Origin: Gemmata massiliana
Lineage (GTDB): Bacteria > Planctomycetota > Planctomycetia > Gemmatales > Gemmataceae
Direction of reading: 5' to 3'
Length of the DNA: 64,000 nucleotides
NCBI GenBank assembly: GCA_000531095.1
Contig: HG799463.1
Location: forward strand, 643,669 to 707,668
Shown in pieces: positions 51,457 to 60,618 of this stretch. The position numbers were made by a program, and so were the translations under genes. Within the stretch, counting starts at the first letter, position 1, and each line of letters begins with the position of its first letter. The notes under the pieces were generated by a model that saw nothing but the letters and a program-made list of their open reading frames with translations, had not been told where the DNA came from and did no database searches.

Positions 51457-51870
51457 CGACGCGACCGCGTTCGGGAGTGCTTGGTGGATTTCGCAACGCA
51501 GGTGTTTTGCAGGATCGCACAGCACCTGTATTGAAACAGCGCGAATTACCCCTCCGGCACGGTCCCGTATTGCCCCGAGAAGATTGCTAAATTATTTTCC
51601 CGACCCTCAAGTCGTTCAGAAATAAGGACTTAACAAAGTAGACGTGCGGAGCGTGCCGCGATTGGCACCGCGCGTGCTTTATTCTGTGTCGAGTCGGTAT
51701 GCGAGTCCCGACTCAAGAAAGACATCACTCCAAACACGGGCACGGGAATAGTCGGGGTATGCGAGTCCCCCGACCGAATCCCGTGCCCCACTTCTTTTTC
51801 CAGCGTCAATTTGCCACAATTGCACACGACAGGTTGAAAATCTCCCCGTAAGCCCGTTGCGGAGATTGAA
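51457..51870. other. Intergenic region, 414 bp, with twin stem-loops
   Basis: No gene seen. It carries the paired stem-loops described at 51691-51788 and an A/T-rich patch around 51585-51620. A TTCTTTTT run follows the second stem-loop. Confidence 0.65.
51691..51788 (+). ncRNA. Twin stem-loops with an identical 10-nt loop (candidate structured RNA)
   Basis: Stem-loop 1: GAGTCGG (51691-51697), loop TATGCGAGTC, CCGACTC (51708-51714). Stem-loop 2: outer stem GGGCACGGGA (51738-51747) with TCCCGTGCCC (51779-51788), inner stem GTCGGGG (51751-51757) with CCCCGAC (51768-51774), and the same loop TATGCGAGTC (51758-51767). The stems differ in sequence, yet the loop is identical. After the second, ACTTCTTTTT follows on the plus strand, as in an intrinsic terminator. 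The downstream GTG gene starts 83 bp later. This could be an attenuator, riboswitch or protein-binding RNA. Confidence 0.45.
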
Positions 51871-52392
51871 GTGGCCGCGGTCACTCTTCACGTCTTGGAC
51901 CTGATTGGTCCCCACGAATCGTGGCCCGCTGACGACCAAGGCAACGCGGTCGTTCACTTTCCGGCCGACGCAGTTGAACTGTCAAAAGAGCTGCGAAGGT
52001 TTTGGATTTACGTGCTGCTGATAGCCGTCAGGGACAACGCGACCTCTGTGCACTGTCACTCAGAACCGGCGTCGGGCCTCGCGGCGGTGTACTACGTCGT
52101 GAAAGACGTTCGCTACGAGTTCATTCCTCCTCCGCCCGGTTACGCGCCCGCGCTCCTTGCCACGGCCCGATCGCTGTTCACGCCACCTCGTCGCCGATTT
52201 GCGATATTCAGCCGCCGTAAATCCGACGCAACGACCGCCTCGACGGTCACCATTGACTTGAGTGGTGGCCCAGTTGTTTGGGATGTGGTGTGCTGGTCGG
52301 TCGGGATTCGGGCCGGTGTTGAATTGTATCGCACCGAACCGTTTGGTCGCCCGGGTATTAGTGGGATGAGTGCCAGACACCCGTGCGGGTGA
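51871..52392 (+). CDS. Possible stand-alone GspE-type N-domain protein
   Basis: 173 residues from a GTG with GGAG upstream. The part LIAVRDNATSVHCHSEPASGLAAVYYVVKDVRYEFIPPPPGYAPALLATARSLF has the layout of the GspE/PilB N2 domain (A-[ST]-x-[IV]-H-x4... then RxxVDGVxxExxPPPxxxxxxLxxRxK). A later strand, STVTIDLSGGPVVWDVVCWSVGIRAGVELYRTE, resembles the GREVDxRVSTxPTxxGExVVxR strand of those ATPases. The Walker A ATPase domain is absent. It is therefore either a regulatory fragment or a chance similarity; I am not sure. It lies downstream of the twin stem-loops. Confidence 0.5.
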   Translation: MAAVTLHVLDLIGPHESWPADDQGNAVVHFPADAVELSKELRRFWIYVLLIAVRDNATSVHCHSEPASGLAAVYYVVKDVRYEFIPPPPGYAPALLATARSLFTPPRRRFAIFSRRKSDATTASTVTIDLSGGPVVWDVVCWSVGIRAGVELYRTEPFGRPGISGMSARHPCG

Positions 52393-52692
52393 CGCAGTTG
52401 GTCGGAGTTGGGAAACGCCTCTGATTGGCGGTCTTTAACTCCAATTTACTCATTTTTGGGCCTACATTTCTCCTTCGTATCCCGCAGTTTGGTCACAAAA
52501 CACAAGGAATTCCGCGGTACCGCCCTCGCATCACCTGCGGTTGACACGTTTCCGCAGTTCGCTTAAAGATGCCGCCCGAACGAACCGACGGGGTTGGCTC
52601 CGGATTCGGACCGGAGCACCGACCCTGCCCCAAACGGTCAAGAACGACCGCGTCGGACCGTCGAGACATCGCCTATCACGGAGGGTTACCGC
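52393..52692. other. Intergenic region, 300 bp
   Basis: No gene seen. It precedes the PEP-CTERM gene, whose ribosome site (GGAGG) is at its end. Confidence 0.5.
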
Positions 52693-53325
52693 ATGATTCG
52701 TCGAACCTGGATCACCCGCCTGTTCACCGCGGCCGTCGCGATCGTGGTCAGCACCGGGACCGCCAGCGCCGGGCTCCTGCCCGTTTCGGTCACCGTTCAG
52801 CCGGAAGCCGGAAACTTCCGCTGGACGTACTCGGTGGTGCTCCCCACCGACATGAAGCTGCAAGCCGGCAACTACTTCACCATCTACGACTTCGCCGGGT
52901 ACCAGGCCGGGTCCGCGAGCGTGTCGGGCACCTCGCCCGACGACACCTTCGCGCAGTACTGGACGGTCAGCACCTCGAACGTCGGCCCGACCCCGGACCG
53001 GCTGAACCCGCAGGACGACCCGAACATCGCGAACCTGACGTTCACCTACAACGGGCCGACCATCCCGGCGGGTGCGCTTGGTTTGGGCAATTTCTCCGCG
53101 ACCTCGCTGTATCAAGAGACCACGGAGAGCTTCTTCACCGCGACGAACCCGCAAGTCAAGACCGGGGCCACCGACAACAACATCACCAACACCTTTGTGC
53201 CGAAAGGTGAAGGCACGGTAGTGGGCAGCCCGGAACCGGCCACCCTGGTCCTCGCGGGCCTCGGCCTGCCGCTGCTCGGCCTCCGCCGCGCCCTGCGTCG
53301 CAAGAGCACCCCGGTCGTTGCCTAA
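52693..53325 (+). CDS. PEP-CTERM secreted protein
   Basis: 210 residues from the ATG at 52693 (GGAGG upstream). The signal peptide is TWITRLFTAAVAIVVSTGTASA. The C-terminus reads GSPEPATLVLAGLGLPLLGLRRALRRK, a standard PEP-CTERM sorting signal: the motif SPEPAT, a transmembrane helix, then basic residues. Such proteins are cut and attached or released by an exosortase-type system; no exosortase gene is in the window. The mature part has beta-rich sequence and no recognised domain. An intrinsic terminator follows at 53351. Confidence 0.9.
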   Translation: MIRRTWITRLFTAAVAIVVSTGTASAGLLPVSVTVQPEAGNFRWTYSVVLPTDMKLQAGNYFTIYDFAGYQAGSASVSGTSPDDTFAQYWTVSTSNVGPTPDRLNPQDDPNIANLTFTYNGPTIPAGALGLGNFSATSLYQETTESFFTATNPQVKTGATDNNITNTFVPKGEGTVVGSPEPATLVLAGLGLPLLGLRRALRRKSTPVVA

Positions 53326-53350
53326 CGTCGGATCGCGCTGTGCTACCACC

Positions 53351-53387
53351 GAACCCCTGGGCGCCATCGCCCGGGGGTTCTGCTTTT
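53351..53387 (+). terminator. Intrinsic terminator of the PEP-CTERM gene
   Basis: GAACCCC(T)GGGCG at 53351-53363 pairs with CGCCC(G)GGGGTTC at 53368-53380 and is followed by TGCTTTT. Confidence 0.75.
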
Positions 53388-53400
53388 GAGTGGAAATGTT

Positions 53401-54522
53401 TCATACAAGCACTTCCGCTTCCGGGAACCGGCCCTTCAGCGCGGTGCGGTGCGAATCGCTCAGGAAGTTGTTCCGCAGATCGAGGTAGTACAACTTCAGC
53501 CGCGCCGGGTCCGAATCGACCAAGTCGTGGACCGCGCTCGCGGTCAGGCCGTTGTTCGCTAGCCTCAACCACCGGAGCGGCGACGGGGTCGGGCGCCGAC
53601 TCGTGCCCGCGATGATCTCCCCCACACCCGCGTCGCTCACGCCCTGTCCGTCGAGGTCGAGCACTCGGAGCCGGTCCCACGGAACGGTCCAACCCAGGTC
53701 CAAACGGGTCAACGGACCGGGGCCGCTCAACTCCCGGCGCCACGCACATCTCAACTCCTCGACCGCACGCAGGCACTTGCTCGCAAGAACCTTCTGGATC
53801 TGATCCGATTGAAACACGATAAAACTCACGTCGATCCGAGTGAATCGTCGGTGATCGGCGCACGGGAGCGCTTCGGCCAGTACGCGGGAAAGGTGCACAT
53901 TGTCGGCGAGATCGAGTCCCGTCAGTGCCGGGAACGCCGATCCTGCGAGAAGTGCCCGAAGCCAGGGAACGGGCACCGGATTGTATCGCAAGTTCAGATC
54001 GGTCAGTTGGTCCAAGTGCCGGCACGCGGCTAGTTGATCGAAGTAATCCGGATGCTGCCCGAGTTTACTGAAATCGAGCTTCCTCACCCGCGTCATTTGA
54101 GGGGAGTTGAACAGTGGCTCAAGTGAAACGGGGTCCACCATTCGCGCGAACCGCTCCACGAGAAGGGAGCGAATCGGCGCGGTGGCGAACAGCGCCGGGG
54201 CACTTTGCACGAACGTGGCCGCGTTCACACCCACGTGCTCGATGAACCCGCGCGCGAACCGGTGGCCGATGATGCGTTCCGAGAGCGCCCGGGTCCATTC
54301 TCCGCTGTAGCGGTCCAGCAACTTCTGGGACGCGGCTTCCAGTTCCCGCGCCCGGGGGCTGAACGCCTCCTGCTGTGCGGCCTCCACTTGCAGGCGGATG
54401 AACTCCCCACGGTCCGGCGCGCCGTTGTCCTTCAGCCAGTCCGCGAGCATGAGGCGCGGGATGTCCTCCTCCGGGTTCGCGGTGATGGCGGCGAGCAGCG
54501 ATTCGCGGTCGCTCAGAGACAT
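53401..54522 (-). CDS. TIGR02996 domain protein with LRR-like repeats
   Basis: 373 residues. The N-terminus MSLSDRESLLAAITANPEEDIPRLMLADWLKDNGAPDRGEFIRLQVEAA is the TIGR02996 repeat-companion domain. It is followed by leucine-rich repeats visible as LTDLNLRYNPVPVPWLRALL, LTGLDLADNVHL, LRVLDLDGQGVSDAGVGEII, LRWLRLANNGL and LYYLDLRNN. It is soluble, with no signal. Families like this are multi-copy in Gemmata-like genomes; the function is unknown, possibly protein-protein interaction. A related truncated start is at 36977. Confidence 0.88.
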   Translation of the reverse strand: MSLSDRESLLAAITANPEEDIPRLMLADWLKDNGAPDRGEFIRLQVEAAQQEAFSPRARELEAASQKLLDRYSGEWTRALSERIIGHRFARGFIEHVGVNAATFVQSAPALFATAPIRSLLVERFARMVDPVSLEPLFNSPQMTRVRKLDFSKLGQHPDYFDQLAACRHLDQLTDLNLRYNPVPVPWLRALLAGSAFPALTGLDLADNVHLSRVLAEALPCADHRRFTRIDVSFIVFQSDQIQKVLASKCLRAVEELRCAWRRELSGPGPLTRLDLGWTVPWDRLRVLDLDGQGVSDAGVGEIIAGTSRRPTPSPLRWLRLANNGLTASAVHDLVDSDPARLKLYYLDLRNNFLSDSHRTALKGRFPEAEVLV

Positions 54523-55349
54523 GCTCGAACGGCTCCCTCAACGCGCGACGAGAAACGGCCCGCTCACTTCGTCCCGTTGCGAACCGTAGGCGACCTTAAG
54601 GCTCACTTCGCGGTACGCGGGCCGTCATTTCTCGCATTACGCCTGAATAATCTGCATCACTCACCCCGACTCGGCTACCAAATACGGATTGTACTCGCGC
54701 GAACCCGGCGATCGAACTCGCAATGCGCAAAAGTATCGGCCCGGCTCATCCGCGCCAGCGCGCTGATGCCCCGCCTGTAGGGAAGCGACGTTCCAATGTG
54801 GCAACTCGTGTCTTGCTGGACTCGTTTTGATTGTCTTTTATGCCTCGGCAGAGGAGAGCGCCGCACGTGTGATGGCACCCGTCATACTTGCCCGTTGCCG
54901 AAGGTGCACAACCTCCGCGATTCGTTCTCATTTTTGTGCTGTCGCCTGCGTATTCACGGTGCAGAGCCTCGTATTAGAGTGCGTAGCAATGGCGCCCGGG
55001 CGCACGTATCGGTCACTCGCGCACCTTATTATACTATGATAATCTTTGTTAACATCCTGCAAAGCACAAGGTGCGAGCACATTCGGCTGTTGGTTCGCTC
55101 CTTATTCGGGCAAGACGTGGTTGCCTCGAATATGAAAATCGAGAATATGAACGAAGAATTATTCACGAAAAATTCCCGTTAGAGCCGCCGAAATTGTGCG
55201 TCTCGTTCGCTTACCTTGTAAGCGCGGTACGGTGATTGCGTATACCCTTCTAGCCCGCGACAAACTTCTCCCCGGTTTCGTCACGTCCTCGCACCGTCAC
55301 TCAAAGGGCGGTGTCCGGTCTTTTCCGCTCACGTTCTGAGAGGTTCACA
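54523..55349. other. Intergenic region, 827 bp, low-GC section
   Basis: No supported gene; the small frames on both strands lack motifs and ribosome sites. Between about 55015 and 55165 it is distinctly A/T-rich, with ATTATACTATGATAATC, a likely promoter-like spot. It precedes the second DUF1559 gene, as 28762-29656 precedes the first. Confidence 0.45.
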
Positions 55350-56312
55350 ATGCCGGTTGGTGCGATCGCATCCCTGTCACCGTTTTCTGCCCCTCGTCAC
55401 ACCCACACAACCACTCGCGCCCCACAAAGGAAGCGCACCGCGTTCACGCTGATTGAACTGTTGGTGGTGATCGCGATCATCGCGATCCTGATCGGGTTGC
55501 TGCTCCCCGCGGTCCAGAAGGTCCGCGACGCCGCGGCCCGTATGAGCAGCCAAAACAACTTGAAGCAAATGGGCCTCGCGATGCACAACCTCGCGGGTAA
55601 CCAGTCCGACCAGTTCTGCGCCGGTTGGGGCGGTCAGCGCCCCACCACGAGCACCGGCGACCCCGTGCGGCCGTGGACGTGGCACATCCTGCCCTACATC
55701 GAGCAGGATAACGCCTCCAAGAACGCCGCAACGACCACGGTCATCAAGACCTTCATGGCCCCGAACGATGCCTCGTTCGTCAGCGGGCAACCGCTCACCA
55801 GCTACTCGGGCAACGGGCTGGTGCTGGGGATCGTGAATCCGCTCGGCGTCGCCCCGGTCGTTAACACGGGTACTCCGTCGTACACGGCGAAGCTGTACAG
55901 CATGAACTCCCCGGGCGACGGCACCTCGAACACCCTTCTGTTCGCGGAGCGGTACGCGGTGACCACGACGGGCAGCGGGACCGTCACGTACAGCGGCGTG
56001 GCCGGTGCCGCGGCGCAAGCTACACTCACGCACGTGTACGGCCAGCACCTCTGGTTCCCGACCGGCGCGACCCCGTCCCAGGTCGTGTTCCTCCCGCAAT
56101 ACTTCTCGGCCCCGGCCCAACCGTTCCCGTTCCAGAGCAAGCCGGCCAACAACATCGCCAACGACATGGTGCCGCAGGGCATGTCGTCCGGCACGATGAG
56201 CGTCGCCATGTGCGACGGCAGCGTGCGCGGCGTGTCGTCCAGCGTCAGCAACCAGACGTGGACGTTCGTTTGCGACCCGTATGACGGCAACGTGCTCTCG
56301 TCGAACTGGTAA
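55350..56312 (+). CDS. DUF1559 protein with prepilin-type N-terminus
   Basis: 320 residues from the ATG at 55350 (GAGAGG upstream). A long charged leader ([30 protein letters not shown]) precedes the prepilin-like [50 protein letters not shown]. The C-terminal block is [23 protein letters not shown]. It is the same family and exact length as the protein at 29657, but sequence between the ends is diverged, so it is an old paralogue. No coupled lipoprotein follows. Confidence 0.92.
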   Translation: MPVGAIASLSPFSAPRHTHTTTRAPQRKRTAFTLIELLVVIAIIAILIGLLLPAVQKVRDAAARMSSQNNLKQMGLAMHNLAGNQSDQFCAGWGGQRPTTSTGDPVRPWTWHILPYIEQDNASKNAATTTVIKTFMAPNDASFVSGQPLTSYSGNGLVLGIVNPLGVAPVVNTGTPSYTAKLYSMNSPGDGTSNTLLFAERYAVTTTGSGTVTYSGVAGAAAQATLTHVYGQHLWFPTGATPSQVVFLPQYFSAPAQPFPFQSKPANNIANDMVPQGMSSGTMSVAMCDGSVRGVSSSVSNQTWTFVCDPYDGNVLSSNW

Positions 56313-56666
56313 GGTATCGCGTGCGAGATGTCTCGTTTGGGGCGTCTTCTGTAGCCGGCCGTTCGCTTCGTTAACGTCATGCGTGGTCTTTGTGGGCCGG
56401 GTCGGAGGCTCGTGGGAACGATCCCGCGGGTTTCTGACCCGGCTCATGAGCAAACAGACCTTTGCAGCACCTCGCACAATTCCCACATCTGAAAGTTCTG
56501 TACTTCCCGTCGAGCAGAAACGTGTCCGCCCGCCGTGACAACTTGCAAGCCCCTCACGATTGAGGGATAAGAGGTTCATCACTCGCTGCGGCACCGGCAC
56601 TTTTCATGAGTGCGAACTCTCGCGGTCGTTGCGGCCAGTGATCTTCATTGGTCACGAGGGCGCAGG
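56313..56666. other. Intergenic region, 354 bp
   Basis: No gene seen. No hairpin beyond short chance palindromes. Confidence 0.4.
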
Positions 56667-57203
56667 ATGTCGGCTTGGTTTACCGTGTACAGTCCGAAGC
56701 CACTCCAGCACGTCACACTTGCCGACGTCTCGGCCTATCTGCGGGGGCCGAAGGTGGATTGGTACATCCTCGCCGAGACATTCGGGATCGAGGACGAAGC
56801 GGTCGTCGAGCGAGCAGCGTCCGCCCTGCGCGTCGGGTCATCTGCTGGTAACCTCGGGGAGTGGTTCCGGGTCCGCTACCGGCCGGCGCGGGGCCGACCG
56901 CTGGACGTGTACCGGTGGGCCGACCAAGAGCGGGTACAGCAGGAACTGGCGGAGGCGCGGGACGAACATCTCGCGGGCCGGTCGGGGCGAGGGGCGACGG
57001 CTGTCCGAAAGGCTCTGTTGGGAGTGGTCGAAGTAGCGGCCGTGGAGTTGGGATTGGTTCATCTCGAAGACATGGGGCTGGTCATCGCGGGGCAGGTGGC
57101 CGAGTACCTGGCTGACGTTTGCGGTGGGATCATCTGCGACACCAACGGTGAGTGGTGGGCCGTGCGCAAAGGCTCGCCCCGGTTGTTACTCGGTCGCTCG
57201 TGA
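56667..57203 (+). CDS. Hypothetical protein, 178 aa
   Basis: Starts at the ATG at 56667, with GAGGG upstream. It is a soluble alpha/beta-type sequence with a hydrophobic C-terminal half: VRKALLGVVEVAAVELGLVHLEDMGLVIAGQVAEYLADVCGGIICDTNGEWWAVRKG. No signal and no recognised family; a domain of the toxin-immunity kind is possible but I cannot support it. Its codon use is like the neighbours. A 155-bp gap follows to the membrane-fusion protein. Confidence 0.6.
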   Translation: MSAWFTVYSPKPLQHVTLADVSAYLRGPKVDWYILAETFGIEDEAVVERAASALRVGSSAGNLGEWFRVRYRPARGRPLDVYRWADQERVQQELAEARDEHLAGRSGRGATAVRKALLGVVEVAAVELGLVHLEDMGLVIAGQVAEYLADVCGGIICDTNGEWWAVRKGSPRLLLGRS

Positions 57204-57358
57204 GGTGCCGAACCAGTTACTGCCGGGTGCGATGGTGCTCTATCACGTTTCCATTAGCAGAAGGCAACCCCGGCCTCAATCACGAGCAAACGAAAGCTGG
57301 ACAATTCCGCTGGGTCGGCAGATACTGGACTCACCCGCCGTGCCCGGAGACTCTCCAC

Positions 57359-58174
57359 ATGCGAGCTGCGATGTGCGTTCTGGTTACGGGATTGGCGCTG
57401 GCGCTCCCGTCCGCCGTTGTGCGTGCAGATGATCCTCCGAAGGAGTGGGCGTTCACGGGCCGGACGCAGACCGCTACTGCCGAGGTGCGGGCGCAGGTGA
57501 CGGGGCACCTCACCCGGGTCGCGGTTCGGGAAGGAGATCCGATCGGGAAGGGGGATCTGCTGGCCGAGATTGATTCACGACCGTACCGACTGGCCCTGAA
57601 CGCAGCCCAGGCGCGCCTGAAGGTCGCCGAGGCCAAATTACAGATGGCTAAGATTGCGGCCGCTAATGCCAAGAGGTTGCTGGAGAACAAGGTAATCAGC
57701 CCGGACGAACTGGGCCTGAACGCGGCGGCAGAGGCCGAAGCGACGGCCGCACTCATCGTGGCGAAGGTGGAAGTGGAGCGGGCCGAACTGACCCTGTCGT
57801 GGACGCGAGTCACCGCTCCGTTCAGCGGCCGGGTGAGCCGCATTCCGGCCACCGAGGGCGGCCTCGTCACCGCCGACCAGACGCACATCCTGACCGTCGT
57901 GGCCACCGACCCAATGTACGTCACATTCAACGTGCCCGAGTCCATCCTTTTGCAACTGCGCCGCGACGGGCAGGCCGAGCCGAGTAAATTGAGCGTGGCG
58001 GTCGGGTTCGCGGGCGATAAGGGCTTCCCCCACGAGGCGAAGCTGGACCTGATCGCGCCGGAGGTCGATCCGAAGACGGGGACTGCGCGGTTCCGGGCCA
58101 CGATCTCGAATCCGAAGGAGCTTTTCTCGCCCGGAATGTCCGCTCGCGTTCGGCTCATCCCGCCTACCAAATAG
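57359..58174 (+). CDS. Short membrane-fusion (HlyD/RND adaptor) protein
   Basis: 271 residues from the ATG at 57359 (GGAG upstream). The signal peptide is MRAAMCVLVTGLALALPSAVVRA. A lipoyl half-motif (VTGHLTRVAVREGDPIGKGDLLAEIDSRPY) is followed by a short alpha-hairpin of LNAAQARLKVAEAKLQMAKIAAANAKRLLENKVISPDELG, the second lipoyl half (LSWTRVTAPFSGRVSRIPATEGGLV) and the beta-barrel (PMYVTFNVPESI). Most RND adaptors are 350-400 aa; this one lacks the membrane-proximal domain. No RND pump or outer-membrane channel gene is adjacent, so it may serve a pump encoded elsewhere. Confidence 0.85.
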   Translation: MRAAMCVLVTGLALALPSAVVRADDPPKEWAFTGRTQTATAEVRAQVTGHLTRVAVREGDPIGKGDLLAEIDSRPYRLALNAAQARLKVAEAKLQMAKIAAANAKRLLENKVISPDELGLNAAAEAEATAALIVAKVEVERAELTLSWTRVTAPFSGRVSRIPATEGGLVTADQTHILTVVATDPMYVTFNVPESILLQLRRDGQAEPSKLSVAVGFAGDKGFPHEAKLDLIAPEVDPKTGTARFRATISNPKELFSPGMSARVRLIPPTK

Positions 58175-58246
58175 ACGAAGCGATTCTACCTGCCACTGCG
58201 CAACTCCGGATCAGAACCGCGCGGACCTCACAGGTTGCCCGTGCGG

Positions 58247-59134
58247 TTATTTGACGTCGATCACGTAGATGTCGCTACCGCCGTCGCGCGTGGAAACGAA
58301 CGCGAGCTTCTTTCCCTTGGGGTGCCACGCGGGGGCGGTGTCTTGCGCCTTGTGTTCCGTCAGATTCGTGAGTTCCTTGCCGTCTTCCGTCATCAGCCAG
58401 ATGTCCGAATTCCCGGAGCGATTGGACGCGAACGCGATCCGCTTGCCCCCCGGTTCCCAAACGGGCCACGCATCGAGGAACTCGCCGTCCGTGATGCGCG
58501 TCTGGCCGCTCCCGTCCGCGTTCATGACGTGGATCTTCTGCTTCCCGCTGCGCCCGCTCGCGAACGCGATCTTGGTCCCGTCCGCGTTCCACGCGGGGTG
58601 GAGGTCGTAGGCCGGGTCGTTCGTGAGTCGCGTTTCGTTCTTGCCGTCCGCGTCCACGGTAAACAGGTCGGGGTTCTTGTTCCGCGTCGACACCCACAGC
58701 ACCTTCTTGCCGTTCGGACTGAACCGCGGCGACTCCTCGAACGCTTTGTGCGGAATGAGTATCTGGTCGTCGCTGCCGTCGGCCGCGCACACGTTGATGC
58801 GCAACTTGCCGTCGGTCCCTTCGAGCTTGTCGTACACGTAAACGATCCGCTTCCCATCGGGCGAAAAGTGCCCATCAAAGTGCGGTTCGGCGTGGTTCGG
58901 CAGCAGGCGCTTGAGTTCCCCGCCCTCTGCGGGCATCACCCACAGTGCCATCTTCCCCTGGTGGATGCGCGTGAACAGGAGCGTTTTGCCGTCCGGCGAC
59001 CACTGAATGTTCTGTTTGAAACTGCCGTCGTTGGTGAGGCGAACGGGAGCATTTTCACCACCGAGAGCGCGGAGGGGAGTCAGGGGGAAGCACAACAAAA
59101 CAGTGACCAAACTGCGCAGAACGAGCGGCTTCAT
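58247..59134 (-). CDS. TolB-like beta-propeller, exported
   Basis: 295 residues. The signal peptide is MKPLVLRSLVTVLLCFPLTPLRA. PD40/TolB repeats follow, each with a form of WSPDGKTLLFTR, HFSPDGKRIVYVY, RFSPNGKKVLWVST, AWNADGTKIAFASGR and VWEPGGKRIAFASNR. That makes about six blades of a propeller. It is convergent with the membrane-fusion gene and lies just downstream of the AAA+ gene in the same direction (55 bp), so it may be co-transcribed with it. There is no Tol/Pal partner in the window. Confidence 0.85.
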   Translation of the reverse strand: MKPLVLRSLVTVLLCFPLTPLRALGGENAPVRLTNDGSFKQNIQWSPDGKTLLFTRIHQGKMALWVMPAEGGELKRLLPNHAEPHFDGHFSPDGKRIVYVYDKLEGTDGKLRINVCAADGSDDQILIPHKAFEESPRFSPNGKKVLWVSTRNKNPDLFTVDADGKNETRLTNDPAYDLHPAWNADGTKIAFASGRSGKQKIHVMNADGSGQTRITDGEFLDAWPVWEPGGKRIAFASNRSGNSDIWLMTEDGKELTNLTEHKAQDTAPAWHPKGKKLAFVSTRDGGSDIYVIDVK

Positions 59135-59189
59135 GTTGTCTCCTCTGCGCTCTCCGCGCCCTCTGCGGTGAACCGTTTTTACTTCTCAC

Positions 59190-60545
59190 CTACGCGGTGC
59201 CGCTCGCGAAGCCGAGCAGCGCGCGCGTCATCGGGCCGCCCGCGACGAGGAGCTCGGCAATCGCTTCCTCGAACTGCTGGTCGGTGACGACGAGTTCGGG
59301 GCCGGTCCCGTCGGCTTCGGCCGCGAGCACCGCTGCCTTGCGGAGCAACTCGCGGATGAACGCGGCGCTCACACCGTTCGTTCGGCGCACCCACACGTCC
59401 AGATCGGTGAGTTCGAGTTTCAGCCCGCGGCTGTAGAGGTCGAACAGCCGGCGCCGGCACGTTTCGTCGGGGAGCGGGACTTCGATGGCCAGGTCGATGC
59501 GCCCGGGGCGCGCGGCCAGCGCCGGTTCGAGGAAGTCCGGGCGGTTCGTGGTGAGGATGAAGAGGATGTCCGCGTCTTCGCCGAGGCCGTCCATCTGGTT
59601 AAGTAACTCGAAGAGCAGCGCGTTCGCACCGACCGACTGCTGCTCGCGCTCGGTACCGATGAGGTCCACGTCTTCGAGCACGATAGTCGCCGGTTCGAGC
59701 AGCCGGGCCAGGGCGCACGCGGTTTCAATGGACCCGACCGCCCCGCCCGTGAGCACCAGCACCGTGCGGCCCTTCATTTGCGCCGCGAGGTACATCGCGG
59801 AGAGCGTCTTACCCGTGCCCGGTTTGCCGTGCATCAGGATGCCGCGCTTCAGGTGCCGGCCCGCGGCCTTGAGCTTCGCGGCGTGCTTGCTCAACCCCAT
59901 CGTTTGCCGCTCGATCCGGGTCAGCAGTTCTTCGGGGAGGATCAGGCTCTCGCGGTTCACGTCGGGCAACTTGTGGAACCGGACCGTGGTGCCACCCAAG
60001 CACCCCTCTTCGACCGAGAGCACCTTTCCCCGGAACGCGGCGCCTTGGCGCACGCCCTTCACGAGTTTGCGCGAGAACCGCTCCGCCGCCTCGCGGTCGG
60101 GGGCCATCACCTCAACCTGAAGCCCCCTATCGCGGAACGCTCGCCGGTCTTCTTCCGTGAGGAGCAGCGCGACCGGGTGCCCGTCGTCGCGGAACGTGTA
60201 CAACCCTTGTTTCACGCACGCGAGCCGCTGATCGTTGGCGAGTTGGACGTCGACGAATTCGACCGGCCCCTCTTCGTACTCTTTCCCGGTCGTGGGACGC
60301 GCGAGTCTGGCGAGCGACACGCCGGAGTACAGATTGGGCAGCACGACCCCGACGAGCGCCGGGTCCGCGCCCGCGAGTAGCTCTTCGATCGTGAGGTGCA
60401 GGTTCGCGCGGTCGTAGCTCTGGAACGTTTGTTCGATGACGGGCAGTTTGGCGGGATCGGTACCGAAGTGCTTGCGGAGCCGGGTGAACAGGGCCGGCTT
60501 CTGCGCCGATTTCTTCTTTTTGGTGGCTTTGGTCTTCTTCGCCAT
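59190..60545 (-). CDS. AAA+ ATPase
   Basis: 451 residues. A lysine-rich N-terminus (AKKTKATKKKKSAQKPALF) and an N-domain (to ~225) come first. The AAA domain follows, with Walker A GKPGTGKT at about 240-247, Walker B IVLEDVD at about 288-294, Asn334 of sensor 1 in LTTNRPDF, and arginine-finger-like ARPGRID at about 345. The small helical lid (VRRTNGVSAAFIRELLRKAAVLAAE) completes it. It resembles ATPases of the proteasome/cell-division-48-like group; it is single-ring with one ATPase unit. Substrates are unknown. No protease gene is in the window. Confidence 0.88.
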   Translation of the reverse strand: MAKKTKATKKKKSAQKPALFTRLRKHFGTDPAKLPVIEQTFQSYDRANLHLTIEELLAGADPALVGVVLPNLYSGVSLARLARPTTGKEYEEGPVEFVDVQLANDQRLACVKQGLYTFRDDGHPVALLLTEEDRRAFRDRGLQVEVMAPDREAAERFSRKLVKGVRQGAAFRGKVLSVEEGCLGGTTVRFHKLPDVNRESLILPEELLTRIERQTMGLSKHAAKLKAAGRHLKRGILMHGKPGTGKTLSAMYLAAQMKGRTVLVLTGGAVGSIETACALARLLEPATIVLEDVDLIGTEREQQSVGANALLFELLNQMDGLGEDADILFILTTNRPDFLEPALAARPGRIDLAIEVPLPDETCRRRLFDLYSRGLKLELTDLDVWVRRTNGVSAAFIRELLRKAAVLAAEADGTGPELVVTDQQFEEAIAELLVAGGPMTRALLGFASGTA

Positions 60546-60618
60546 CGCGGGCCTTTGCGAGTTTGGGGGCGGGGCAGACTCGCCGAACAGACGCCGCGGG
60601 TGCGGGAGCGGTTCGCGG

